Source: Streptomyces sp. 1-11 (GTDB lineage Bacteria > Actinomycetota > Actinomycetes > Streptomycetales > Streptomycetaceae). From it: a DNA stretch of 64,000 nucleotides. The notes under the pieces were generated by a model. That model did not search any database. It was not told where the DNA came from and worked only from the letters and a program-made list of their open reading frames with translations. A program made the translations under genes and the position numbers. Position 1 is the stretch's first letter. Each line of letters opens with the position of its first letter. Of this stretch, positions 7,728 to 16,905 are shown in pieces. The DNA lies in NCBI RefSeq assembly GCF_007176755.1, contig NZ_BJTV01000026.1, forward strand, positions 1-64,000, read 5' to 3'.

Positions 7728-10394
7728 GGGACCATCCCTGCGGGCGCGGGGAGCAAATCGGGTCTAGCCAGTCCTTCGGATTGATCGCGGGACCATCCCC
7801 GCGGGCGCGGGGAGCACTGCAGCGCGTTCGGCGTCCGGTTCGAGGACGTGGGACCATCCCCGCGGGCGCGGGGAGCACACCCACGACGTCCACACGCTCT
7901 CCCCGCGCAGGGGGCCATCCCCGCGGGCGCGGGGAGCACCCGGCCGCCGCGTCCAGGACCCGGCCCGCCACGGGACCATCCCCGCGGGCGCGGGGAGCAC
8001 ATCAGGGCCTGCAGCAGCAGCCCCATACCCTTGGGACCATCCCCGCGGGCGCGGGGAGCACTCGTTCGAGACGATCTCCGGGCACCCGGCAGGGGGACCA
8101 TCCCCGCGGGCGCGGGGAGCACATCTGCCGCAGGACGGAGCCCGACAGGTAGTCGGGACCATCCCCGCGGGCGCGGGGAGCACCCCCAGGGCTACAAGAC
8201 CGGTGACCACGTGTCGGGACCATCCCCGCGGGCGCGGGGAGCACGTGCCGGCCGGGTTGAGGAACCAGCGGGACGGGGGACCATCCCCGCGGGCGCGGGG
8301 AGCACTTCGCGGCTTTCAGGCGGCCGGTGACGGTGAGGGGACCATCCCCGCGGGCGCGGGGAGCACGGCGTGGGGCTAATGCGGGGCGTGTGTGGGCTGG
8401 GACCATCCCCGCGGGCGCGGGGAGCACTCGCGAGGTGCGTGGATCTAGGGCCGGATCGTCGGGACCATCCCCGCGGGCGCGGGGAGCACTCGAGAACGTG
8501 TCCATCTCGACTCTGGGTGTCGGGACCATCCCCGCGGGCGCGGGGAGCACCTGTTCGACGGCGTCGACCCGGACAGCGACCTGGGACCATCCCCGCGGGC
8601 GCGGGGAGCACCTCTTGGCCGACGCCGCCGTCGACCGCGCGGAGGGACCATCCCCGCGGGCGCGGGGAGCACTCCAGAGCCCCCGCCGTGAACGCACCGG
8701 CGGGGGGGACCATCCCCGCGGGCGCGGGGAGCACGACACCGAGGGGCGCTCCATCCCCTCGAACGGGGGACCATCCCCGCGGGCGCGGGGAGCACACCGT
8801 GACGGACATCTTCGTCGTCACCTTGAAGGGACCATCCCCGCGGGCGCGGGGAGCACGTCGTGGACCCGGTGACCAGCTTGATCTGGCAGGGACCATCCCC
8901 GCGGGCGCGGGGAGCACAGCGTCAATCAACTCTGCAAGGATCGAGTGGAGGGACCATCCCCGCGGGCGCGGGGAGCACTTGGCGCCGAGAGCCTTTCCAC
9001 TGGTCTTGTGGGGGCCATCCCCGCGGGCGCGGGGAGCACACGTTAGACGCGTTCGCGCCGACGTTCGCCCCGGGACCATCCCCGCGGGCGCGGGGAGCAC
9101 CTGGACGACCTGCTCACACAGCTGGAGCCGTCGGGACCATCCCCGCGGGCGCGGGGAGCACGGGTACGTGCCGGCTTGCATCCACGGGAGCGGGGGACCA
9201 TCCCCGCGGGCGCGGGGAGCACCTGGTGGACCTGCTCACACAGCTGGAGCCGTCGGGACCATCCCCGCGGGCGCGGGGAGCACCCTCTGCCGCTCTTCGC
9301 GCTCCGCCTTCTCCCGGGACCATCCCCGCGGGCGCGGGGAGCACGTCCGCCGCGTCCTGCGCGGCGTCCCGGCACGGGGACCATCCCCGCGGGCGCGGGG
9401 AGCACCAGCTCAACGGGTCCACGAAGGAGTCGCAGCAGGGACCATCCCCGCGGGCGCGGGGAGCACTGGCCGTAGTTCACCGTGACGCTCGTCGGCGTGG
9501 GACCATCCCCGCGGGCGCGGGGAGCACCGGTGGGTCTCTCGGCCGCCATGCCTACCCCCGGGACCATCCCCGCGGGCGCGGGGAGCACCGGTGGCCGGCT
9601 ATCCCCCGGAGGGCTCGCACGGGACCATCCCCGCGGGCGCGGGGAGCACACATCCGAGCCTGACCTGACCCTCGCCGGCCTGGGACCATCCCCGCGGGCG
9701 CGGGGAGCACTTGACTTTCTCCGAGCCCTCGACCCCGGCTTGGGGACCATCCCCGCGGGCGCGGGGAGCACAGGCCACTTGACTCGCCGTGACCTACTTG
9801 CTAGGGACCATCCCCGCGGGCGCGGGGAGCACTTGCCCTCGGCCCACGTGATTCCGTCGATGACGGGACCATCCCCGCGGGCGCGGGGAGCACCCAACGT
9901 GCTGCGCCGCCTGGACTCCACCGAGGGGACCATCCCCGCGGGCGCGGGGAGCACTTCGACTTCGGCGGACTTCGTACCGGCGATCTTGGCGAAGGACTCG
10001 GGACCATCCCCGCGGGCGCGGGGAGCACACCCTGGCTGAGCTGCTTGCGGTGCAGGCCGAGGGACCATCCCCGCGGGCGCGGGGAGCACGCGAGGACCGA
10101 AGGCAGCGCGGGTGAGGTCTTGGGACCATCCCCGCGGGCGCGGGGAGCACCGCATCCAGGAAGCCGTCCGCCGCGCACAGGCGGGACCATCCCCGCGGGC
10201 GCGGGGAGCACGGCCGCACGATCGTCCACAACGACCGGGCGGAGGGACCATCCCCGCGGGCGCGGGGAGCACGCGCTCGGCGTGGGTCGTGCCGCCGAGG
10301 CACGGGGACCATCCCCGCGGGCGCGGGGAGCACCGCGTGGTCGTCGCCGCCTGGCCGGTGCTCGCGGGACCATCCCCGCGGGCGCGGGGAGCAC
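7728..10394 (-). CRISPR. CRISPR array B: 44 repeats, 43 spacers, type I-E
   Basis: Forty-four 29-nt repeats with a 61-nt period (32-nt spacers). In the transcribed (minus) direction the repeat begins GTGCTCCCC, has a CCCCGCG/CGCGGGG hairpin and ends GGATGGTCCC. It is near-invariant: 7911 and 9011 have one substitution and the distal 7728 copy has two. Spacers are 32 nt except two of 33 nt (before 8461 and 8706) and one of 45 nt (9955-9999). The degenerate copy at 7728 marks the old end; new spacers would enter next to the leader at 10395, directly downstream of cas2. Spacers 9101-9132 and 9223-9254 are nearly identical. Confidence 0.98.
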
Positions 10395-10486
10395 TCTTCG
10401 TGACCTGGGGCTTTGTCACTAGGGCTGGCAGTTGCAAGACAGTTTCATCGATCCCGGCAAAACGTCACAAAAGCAGCTAAGCGCAG
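10395..10486 (-). promoter_or_regulatory. Leader of CRISPR array B
   Basis: The 92 bases between the first repeat and the cas2 stop codon. On the minus strand it contains ACGTTTTGCCGGGATC followed by GATGAAACT (10441-10465), ending 46 nt before the first repeat. The same motif, at the same distance, precedes array C. This marks it as the transcription and integration leader. Confidence 0.8.
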
Positions 10487-10837
10487 TCATCTGCCGTACC
10501 GCCGCCGCTTGGACGCGTTGCTCCAGCCTTTACGTGCGGCAGTGGTGGCTTTCGAGGGGCCTTGGGCGCTGGGGCGACGGATCAGGGTGAGTCCTTCTTG
10601 GTCGACCGGGTGCCAGGCATGGTCGTGGGTGCGGAAGGTGAAGCCCTGCTCGTTGTTCGTCGTGTGGGCGAGGAGGGCGCGGCCTTGGCCGGCGTATTGC
10701 TGGACCTCGGCCCAGAGCAGGTCACGGATTCGCGCCGAGGGGTTGCCGATGAAAACGCCGGCGGAGATTTCGAGGAGCCAGCGGGTGAGGAAGCCCCTCA
10801 GGCCGGGCGGGCAGTTGGTGAGGACGATGACGGTCAC
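10487..10837 (-). CDS. cas2: Type I-E CRISPR-associated protein Cas2
   Basis: A 116-residue Cas2e. The N-terminus MTVIVLTNCPPGLRGFLTRW is the ferredoxin-like first strand and helix of the Cas2e family, followed by the characteristic EISAGVFIGNPSARIRDLLW. Cas2 dimers bridge two Cas1 dimers to form the complex that captures prespacers and inserts them at the leader-repeat junction. The C-terminal 20 residues are a basic tail, somewhat longer than in E. coli (94 residues). Its start overlaps the cas1 stop by 4 bases (translational coupling), and it is the last gene before the array B leader. Confidence 0.97.
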   Translation of the reverse strand: MTVIVLTNCPPGLRGFLTRWLLEISAGVFIGNPSARIRDLLWAEVQQYAGQGRALLAHTTNNEQGFTFRTHDHAWHPVDQEGLTLIRRPSAQGPSKATTAARKGWSNASKRRRYGR

Positions 10838-11817
10838 CAGCTGATGTCCGTGTCGCTGTAGGTGTCATTCTGGTCGGTTCCTTCGCCGTAGTTCCAGCCC
10901 CCGGGGACGGTGTGGCCGTCGCTGTGGAGGGTGACGACATCACGATCGTGGTTCATCGCCTCGGTCAAGGTGGCCTCTGGCAGCAGGAGGCGTTTGATGT
11001 CGTTGACGCAGCGGTCGAGCAGGGAGGTTTCGTTGATGCGGTCCCGTAGGGCACGGCGGGTGCGCGAGCCGAGGTCTTCTTCGGCTTCGGCGGCGACGTC
11101 GAAGGCGAGTGGGATGCCGATCTCGGTCTTGTACAGGTCGGCGATGTCGAGGACGAAGGAGAGTTCGTGTCCGGAGTGGACGAATCCCAGGGCGGTGCTG
11201 CAGCCGAGGGATGCGACGACTGCGTGGGCGATGCCGTACATGCACTGGGCGGCGGCGGTGATGGCCTGGTTGACCGGGTCACCGCTGGCGAAGTCGCCAG
11301 GGGTGTAGCGGCGGCCGCGCCAGGGGACGCCGGTCCGGGCGGACTGGGCCCGGTAGCAGTCCTTGACGCGGGTGCCTTCGTGGCCGAGGAGTTCCTTGCG
11401 GGTCAGGCCGGCGGGGTCCTCGTCGGGGAAGCGCAGCCGGTACATGGCGCGGGCGACGGTGAGGCGGCTACGGACGTTGGCCCACTGCACGGCTTGCGCT
11501 TCGGCGAGCGCCGAGGAACGGGTCAGTGCGCGGCCGCCGGCGTAGTAGCGCACTCCTTGCTCTCCCACCCAGCAGACGGCGGCGCCGGTTTCGCCGAGGA
11601 CGCTCATCGCCTGGTGGGTGATCCGGGTGCCGGGGCCGAGGAGGAGGGTGCCGATGGTCGCCGACGGGATGTGGGTGGTGCCGTCGGCGTCCTCGGCGGT
11701 GATGGCGTTGGCGTCGCGGTGGACGGTGCAGCGCTCGAGGTAGACGAAGGAGAGCCGTTCGCCGGTGCGGGTGAGCTGGCGTGGGGTGAGCGCGGGGCGC
11801 CGGGAGACTGTGGTCAC
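10834..11817 (-). CDS. cas1: Type I-E CRISPR-associated endonuclease Cas1
   Basis: A 327-residue Cas1e integrase. Metal-binding catalytic residues are visible: Glu147 (LLGHEGTR), His214 (GFVHSGHE) and Asp224/Asp227 (FVLDIADLYK). They are offset by exactly six positions from E. coli E141/H208/D218/D221, so the active site is intact. The N-terminal beta domain runs to about residue 100 and the helical catalytic domain follows. With Cas2 it performs the two transesterifications that insert a spacer. It starts 4 bases after the cas6e stop. Confidence 0.97.
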   Translation of the reverse strand: MTTVSRRPALTPRQLTRTGERLSFVYLERCTVHRDANAITAEDADGTTHIPSATIGTLLLGPGTRITHQAMSVLGETGAAVCWVGEQGVRYYAGGRALTRSSALAEAQAVQWANVRSRLTVARAMYRLRFPDEDPAGLTRKELLGHEGTRVKDCYRAQSARTGVPWRGRRYTPGDFASGDPVNQAITAAAQCMYGIAHAVVASLGCSTALGFVHSGHELSFVLDIADLYKTEIGIPLAFDVAAEAEEDLGSRTRRALRDRINETSLLDRCVNDIKRLLLPEATLTEAMNHDRDVVTLHSDGHTVPGGWNYGEGTDQNDTYSDTDISW

Positions 11818-11821
11818 CGGT

Positions 11822-12592
11822 TCATCCGGTCGGGGTGAGCGGTGCCAGGGTGAGCAGGCCGCAGCCGTATGCCTTGGCCTTGCCGATCCCTTGGGTCAGG
11901 GCGCGGCGCAGCAGTTGCGGGTCGGTGACTTCCAGGCGGCCGTCGAAGGTGACGGTGACCAGGCTGACGGGTGCCCGGCGGCTGCCGTTGGGGCTGTGGT
12001 GCTTGTCGAAGGCGAGGGTGCGTTTGTCGCGGACGGTCAGTTCGTACCGGTCGCCGTGGTGGGGTTGCTTGTGGTGGGTGGTGCCGCCGGGGAGCAGCCT
12101 GGTGCCGTCTGCTTTTTCCAGGACGCGGAAGCCGCAGGCTTCCTGGCGTTTGAGGAGCCAGCCCATCTGGTGCGTCGGGGTGATGTGCGCGGTGCGTTTG
12201 GTGGGTTCGTCGTCTTTTCGGCGGGCGTGGTGGACGGGGTTGGCGGTGAGGCGGAAGGCCCATCGGTCTGCGGTGGTGAGCCGGTCGAGGAGCGGGCCGT
12301 AGGGGCGGCTTTGCCAGCCGGGTGCGGTGGGGTCGGCGGCTGCGGGCCAGCCGGCCTGTTCGACCAGGTGGGTGAGGTCGGGCCGGTCGGGGCTGACGAT
12401 GTACAGCATGACTTCGGCGCGGGCGGTGTGGTCCAGTCGCCACAGCACGCGGGGCCCGTCCGTGGGGGGTGTGTCGGTGGGCAGCAGGGTCGGGAAGGAC
12501 GACATGACGGCTGCGTGCATGGCCTGGGGTGAGGACAGCAGGCGGCGGGCGCCGGTGCGTGCGGTGTTCACGCGGAAGCGGGTGAGGTACAT
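11822..12592 (-). CDS. cas6e: CRISPR RNA endonuclease Cas6e (CasE, Cse3)
   Basis: A 256-residue Cas6e. The N-terminus MYLTRFRVNT is the typical first strand of the RRM-like fold. His26 (QAMHAAV) sits where the general acid of Thermus Cas6e lies. It cuts pre-crRNA at the 3' base of the repeat hairpin and stays bound to the 3' handle inside Cascade. The two repeat types in this window share the hairpin stem, so one Cas6e could process all arrays. Stop of cas5 and start of cas6e share a base (TGATG). Confidence 0.95.
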   Translation of the reverse strand: MYLTRFRVNTARTGARRLLSSPQAMHAAVMSSFPTLLPTDTPPTDGPRVLWRLDHTARAEVMLYIVSPDRPDLTHLVEQAGWPAAADPTAPGWQSRPYGPLLDRLTTADRWAFRLTANPVHHARRKDDEPTKRTAHITPTHQMGWLLKRQEACGFRVLEKADGTRLLPGGTTHHKQPHHGDRYELTVRDKRTLAFDKHHSPNGSRRAPVSLVTVTFDGRLEVTDPQLLRRALTQGIGKAKAYGCGLLTLAPLTPTG

Positions 12593-13314
12593 CAGGCGCT
12601 CTCTTCGTCCAGGGCGTCGAAGGGGTCGTGGCGGGGCAGGTGCCGGGCGGACGGGTTGGGGATGCGGACGCTGCAGGTGACGCGGGTGCGCAGCGCGTGG
12701 CGTCGGTGTTCGGCGGCGTAGCTGAGGGGCTGGTCGCGCAGGGTGTCCGCGCTGTGGTGCTCGTCGGGGTGCGCCTCGCGCAGCACGGTCAGTTCGACGT
12801 GGTCTTGGCTGCGGTGGTGTTTGCGGTACCAGGGTGAGGCCTGCCAGGGCTCCGTGCGCAGGGCGTCGAGCAGGTCGCCGTGGGGGTGGAGGCCGAGTTC
12901 GACGGGGAGGGCGGGCGGGCAGGAGCGGCGGCCGAGGAACGGCGGATAGACGGGGGCGCGCAGTGCTGCGTTCAGTTCGGTGAGCAGGGTGGGGTCGCCT
13001 TCGAGGGCGGCGACGAAGACGGCGTCGGCGAGGTAGAAGCGTTCGGAGAGCGGCATGGATTTGCCGGTGACGCCGTGGTGGGCGGTGTGGAAGTCGCGTA
13101 CGCGGGTGCCGGGCTGGTCGATGCGGACGCCGAAGTGCAGGGCGGCCAGCGGTGCCAGTGCGGTGTCGTCGCCGCGTTGGATGCCGGCGGCGGCGGCGAG
13201 CATGCCGATGACGCCGCTCTTGGTGGGGGCGGACTCGGTGGTGCGGCGGGTGAAGCGGGCCGAGGCCCCCCAGGACTGCAGGGGGCCCGCGAGCCGGAGG
13301 GTCAGCACGCTCAT
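12592..13314 (-). CDS. cas5: Cascade subunit Cas5e (CasD)
   Basis: A 240-residue protein started at MSVLTLRLAGPLQSWG, the family's signature N-terminus; the open frame extends further upstream but only as a shadow of cas7. Glycine-rich and RRM-like features follow (ESAPTKSGVIGMLAAAAG). Cas5e caps the 5' handle of the crRNA and contacts Cse1 in the I-E Cascade. The ATGA overlap with the cas7 stop fixes the start. Length is close to E. coli CasD (224). Confidence 0.96.
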   Translation of the reverse strand: MSVLTLRLAGPLQSWGASARFTRRTTESAPTKSGVIGMLAAAAGIQRGDDTALAPLAALHFGVRIDQPGTRVRDFHTAHHGVTGKSMPLSERFYLADAVFVAALEGDPTLLTELNAALRAPVYPPFLGRRSCPPALPVELGLHPHGDLLDALRTEPWQASPWYRKHHRSQDHVELTVLREAHPDEHHSADTLRDQPLSYAAEHRRHALRTRVTCSVRIPNPSARHLPRHDPFDALDEESA

Positions 13315-14504
13315 GCGGGCTTCTCCAGGCGTTCGGCGACGGCCTGGCCGACGGCGGTGACGAGGTCGTTGATGGTGGGCGACTCGGTGCCGAGTCCGGC
13401 GAGCTTGTGGGTGTTGGGGCCGACGCGGAGCACCCAGGTGAGGGTGGAGGTCTCGTCGCCGTAGGCGCGCTCGATGTCGGGGATGTACTCGGCCAGGCGC
13501 TCGCACGCTTCGCGGACGTAGCCGCCCGTCTCGCCGCGCACCGGGTCCTCGAAGGCGGCGACGAAGCTGACGGGCCGGGTGGTGCGGAGCTTGACGATCA
13601 CGGCGTCGGGCAGGGTGTGGTTGCCGAAGGTGTTGATCTTGCCGGTGGGCAGGGAGGCGATGAAGCCGTGGACGAAGGCTTCGACGGCCCGGCGGACCGG
13701 TTCGGTGCGCGGCTCGTCCTCGCGCAGGCCGTGTCCGAGGTTGGCGGCGAGCTGGTGCACGCCGAGCGCGGCGTAGCGGTAGAGGGTGGCCGAGTTGAAG
13801 TCGACGGTGCCGATCATGCCGGCTCCGGTCTCCTCGTCGGTGTTCTTGTCGTCGACGGCGGTGTAGTAGTCGGACTCGTTCTCCACGCGGTGGACGCTGA
13901 GGGCGTGGGCGACCTGGACGGCGGCGTCGACGTTGATGTCTGCGGCGTCGGCGACCATGCGGCCGAACAGGGCGATGTCGACGGAGTGGTGGGTGTCGGC
14001 GAGTTGCCTGGCCTTGTCCTTGTTCTTCTTGTCCTTCAGGAAGGCCGTGATGTCGGCGGCGCCGTCGACGGCGAGGCGGGCGAGGGCGTCGAGCTGGCGG
14101 CTGCTGAGGAACACCAGGTATTTGGCCTGGGGTGCCGGCTCGGGCTCACCGTCCTTGGCGGCGCTAGCCTTGCGCTTGGGCACCTCGGTCTTCAAGCCGG
14201 CTGCCTTCACCGTCTCGTCCGCGATAAGCAGGGCGTCCTCGCCCGTGAGCGCGGGGTCGAGGTCGGTGATCCGGGCGGCGACTGCCTCCACGATCTTCTT
14301 GGTCCGCACGCCGAGCTCGCTGGGCTCGAGCAGGTGCTCGTCCTTGAAGTAGGTGCGGGTGGCCCGTTTCCACGCCTGGCTGGAGACGCGGGCGCGCGGC
14401 ACTCCCCCGTACACCGCGGTCTTCGGGGCGCCGGTGTCGTCGCGGTTGAGGTTGCTGGGCGGGACGGTCTGCAGGGCGTGCACGTCGAGGAAGATGCGGT
14501 TCAC
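13311..14504 (-). CDS. cas7: Cascade backbone subunit Cas7e (CasC, Cse4)
   Basis: A 397-residue protein. The chosen GTG start gives (V)NRIFLDVHALQTVPPSNLNRDD, the conserved Cas7e opening, and overlaps the cse2 stop (GTGA). Other landmarks are YGGVPRARVSSQAWKRATR near residue 35 and the NTFGNHTLPD segment in the C-terminal half. Six copies form the helical crRNA-binding backbone of Cascade. It is slightly longer than the E. coli protein (363) because of an insertion with SKAKDGEPEP-like charged residues around 140-155. Confidence 0.96.
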   Translation of the reverse strand: MNRIFLDVHALQTVPPSNLNRDDTGAPKTAVYGGVPRARVSSQAWKRATRTYFKDEHLLEPSELGVRTKKIVEAVAARITDLDPALTGEDALLIADETVKAAGLKTEVPKRKASAAKDGEPEPAPQAKYLVFLSSRQLDALARLAVDGAADITAFLKDKKNKDKARQLADTHHSVDIALFGRMVADAADINVDAAVQVAHALSVHRVENESDYYTAVDDKNTDEETGAGMIGTVDFNSATLYRYAALGVHQLAANLGHGLREDEPRTEPVRRAVEAFVHGFIASLPTGKINTFGNHTLPDAVIVKLRTTRPVSFVAAFEDPVRGETGGYVREACERLAEYIPDIERAYGDETSTLTWVLRVGPNTHKLAGLGTESPTINDLVTAVGQAVAERLEKPA

Positions 14505-15217
14505 GAGGCGTCCTTGTCGGTGTCCGAGGTGTCGGCGGTGTGAGTGGTGTCCGCGGTGTCGCGGTCGGCGGCCGGGTGAGGGGGGCCGGCGGGCTTGTCG
14601 TGCCAGGCGTGGAAGGAGCGGCCCCATTCCCTGCGGACGGTGTCCGCGCCGCCGGGCCGCTGCCAGGTGTAGAGCTGTCCGGCGAGCAGCGCGTGGTCGA
14701 GTTCGATGTCTTCGCGGCGCAGCAGCACGACGATGTCGCGCAGCCGCTGGGCGCAGGTCGCCAGGTCGGCGGCGGTGCCGGCGCGGACCAGGCGTTTGTG
14801 CACGGGGGTGTCGATCTCGCCGGGTTTCATCATCCGGCGCACCGCAGCGCCCAGGCCGCGGCGGCGGTCCGGCCGGTCGGCCTGGTACATGCCGGTGCGG
14901 CGGGACTGCTGGTGCAGTGCGTAGAGGGTGAGGGCGACGTGCAGGGCGTCCTCGGCTCTTGCCAGCTCCTGCTCGGTCAGGGGCCGGGCGCCGTCGGGGG
15001 TTCGGTGCAGGGGGCCGGTGTCGATCAGTGCCCACAGGTCGGGGAGTTGTCCGGCCGGCCGGCCGGCGCCGCGCCGGAGCCTGGCGAGGGAGGCGACCGC
15101 GTAGGACTGGTCGGCGAGATAGCCCCGCTGCAGGGCTGTGAGGTGGTCGGCGGCGAGCCGGGTCACCCGTTCGCGGGCGGAGACGGTGACGGTGACGGGT
15201 GCGGAAGAGATGGTCAT
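14501..15217 (-). CDS. casB: Cascade small subunit Cse2 (CasB)
   Basis: A 238-residue all-helical protein. The segment ARLRRGAGRPAGQLPDLWAL and the later GAAVRRMM and YTWQRPGG segments match the Cse2 family. Two copies line the belly of Cascade and stabilise the displaced DNA strand. It is longer than E. coli CasB (160), with an Asp/Thr-rich C-terminal tail (DTADTTHTADTSDTD), as in other actinobacterial homologues. The ATGA overlap with cse1 indicates coupling. Confidence 0.93.
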   Translation of the reverse strand: MTISSAPVTVTVSARERVTRLAADHLTALQRGYLADQSYAVASLARLRRGAGRPAGQLPDLWALIDTGPLHRTPDGARPLTEQELARAEDALHVALTLYALHQQSRRTGMYQADRPDRRRGLGAAVRRMMKPGEIDTPVHKRLVRAGTAADLATCAQRLRDIVVLLRREDIELDHALLAGQLYTWQRPGGADTVRREWGRSFHAWHDKPAGPPHPAADRDTADTTHTADTSDTDKDAS

Positions 15218-16905
15218 GCGGGTGCCTTCGCAGTGGTGGGTGCCGGGCTTGCGTCCGTCGCCGGCCGCCTGTCGTCAGGGTCGGGGTGCCCCAGGCCTTT
15301 GTGGAGAGCGGCGCGGAACCACTTGCCGGCGAGGGAGGAGTTGAGCCACTCGGTGCCGTGCTTGAGCTGGACGGTCCGGCCCTGCCAGGCCGCGTTCCCG
15401 GCCGCGGCCATCAACTGGTCGCCGATGCGGCCGGCGATGGCATGTACCTGCTGCTGCCAGGCGGTGCGCTGCGCGTAGGGGTCGTCGGTGTCGGCGAGAC
15501 GGGCCAGCCAGGTGCGGTAGGGGGCCTCGAGGAGACCGTAGGCGAGATCGCGCGCGGTGGAGCGGGGCCCGTCCGTCTCCGTGCCGGCCGCGCGGGCCAG
15601 GTTCGTGGCGAGGTCGCCGAGCGCGTTGACCGCCAGGTCGGCGTCGGCGACGGCAGCGACGGCCTGCTCGGCGTAGCACCGGTCCCGCTGGTGCAGCAGG
15701 ACGACGGCCATGGCCACGTCGTCGTCGACGATCTCGTCGATGACGGACTGCTGCGTGCCGTAACTCGCGCCGATGATCCGCGCCCGGATCAGGAAACCAG
15801 GCTCGAGTTCGCCTTCCGTCACCAGGCGGGCCACCCACTCCAGGATTCCCGGCCGCAGGTAGTCGGCGGGCTCCGGCCCCTGACTGCTGCCGGCCTCGTT
15901 CGCGACCAGCGCGCCGATCCCGCGCCAGGCGGACCGCTCGGGCGCATGCTCGCGCGGCAGATAGACCGGGAGCGTTTTCAGCTTCTTCTCCTGGGCCCGG
16001 CTGCGACGCCAGGCGGTCATCGGCTCCCGATGCTGACGATCCCGGGGGGCCAGCGGGTCGCCGTAGCCGAGGACGACGCCATACACGCCGCAGGCGTCGA
16101 AATGCAGGCGCAGGCGCCGCGTCTGCCACGTGTACAGATCGCGCACCCCCGTGGGGGCGCGTTCCGTGCCGCCCGGGCCGCAGGGCGGCCTGCGCCACGC
16201 CGGGGCGTCGGTGTCGTCGATCTGCAGGTTGGCGGTGTCGGCGGCCACCAGGTTCAGCAGCAGCGTCTCGCGCAGGGTGCGGCCCTCGACGAAGACGCCT
16301 CCGAGGTTGCCGGCCCAGCCGACCCCGAGCGGGTAGACCTTGCCTCCCTTGGCCCGCGGGTCGCCCTCCACGCCGGTCTTGATGCCGGAGGTGTCGTAGG
16401 CGTGCGCGTGCACGACCCACCGGGCCGCCTCGGCGAAGGTGAGCCGCCCGACGGTCGGCATCCGGGCGGTGAAGAACGGCTCACCGTTGGGGACATCGGC
16501 CACGATCCGGTTGAGGGAGAACACCTCCCCCTGCCCGGTACGCAGGCCGGCGGTCTGGAAGAACGGCGCCCGGGGGTGCAGCAGGTCGAACCGGTCCCGC
16601 TGCCCTTCCAGGTACGCCCCGACCGGCGCGAAGCAGTCGTCCTGCGTCCACAACTGCGCCCAGTCGTCGATGTCCTGCGGACCGTCCAGCGCGTCGTGCG
16701 CGACGGCAAGCAGCAGCCGCACCAGGGCGAACTCCTGGGTGGGCAGGTCACCGATCACACGCCGCAGGCCGTCAGCCTGCTCGAACACCTCGCGCAGCGA
16801 CAACTCCCCCTGACTGCCGTCCAGTCGCAGGACGGGAATCCACGGCTGGGCGGTGAGGTCGAACGACAGCACACCACCGCTGCTGCTCTGCTCGGAATCA
16901 GGCAC
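15214..16905 (-). CDS. casA: Cascade large subunit Cse1 (CasA, Cas8e)
   Basis: A 563-residue Cas8e. FDLTAQPWIPVLRLDGSQGELSLREVF is at the N-terminus (residues about 14-41), the almost invariant start of the family. The central domain contains LHPRAPFFQTAGL. The C-terminal four-helix bundle follows. The protein reads the PAM, starts DNA unwinding and recruits Cas3. It overlaps cas3 by 8 bases. The length is 60 residues more than E. coli CasA, usual for actinobacteria. Confidence 0.96.
   Translation of the reverse strand: MPDSEQSSSGGVLSFDLTAQPWIPVLRLDGSQGELSLREVFEQADGLRRVIGDLPTQEFALVRLLLAVAHDALDGPQDIDDWAQLWTQDDCFAPVGAYLEGQRDRFDLLHPRAPFFQTAGLRTGQGEVFSLNRIVADVPNGEPFFTARMPTVGRLTFAEAARWVVHAHAYDTSGIKTGVEGDPRAKGGKVYPLGVGWAGNLGGVFVEGRTLRETLLLNLVAADTANLQIDDTDAPAWRRPPCGPGGTERAPTGVRDLYTWQTRRLRLHFDACGVYGVVLGYGDPLAPRDRQHREPMTAWRRSRAQEKKLKTLPVYLPREHAPERSAWRGIGALVANEAGSSQGPEPADYLRPGILEWVARLVTEGELEPGFLIRARIIGASYGTQQSVIDEIVDDDVAMAVVLLHQRDRCYAEQAVAAVADADLAVNALGDLATNLARAAGTETDGPRSTARDLAYGLLEAPYRTWLARLADTDDPYAQRTAWQQQVHAIAGRIGDQLMAAAGNAAWQGRTVQLKHGTEWLNSSLAGKWFRAALHKGLGHPDPDDRRPATDASPAPTTAKAPA

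Noticed and set aside
7616..10437. Long open frames across array B with repeated SPRPRGWS, PRARGDGP or GTIPAGAGST peptides
   Set aside because: They arise from the GC-rich 29-nt repeats and 61-nt period of the CRISPR array. All six frames stay open and translate the repeats; they are not genes.
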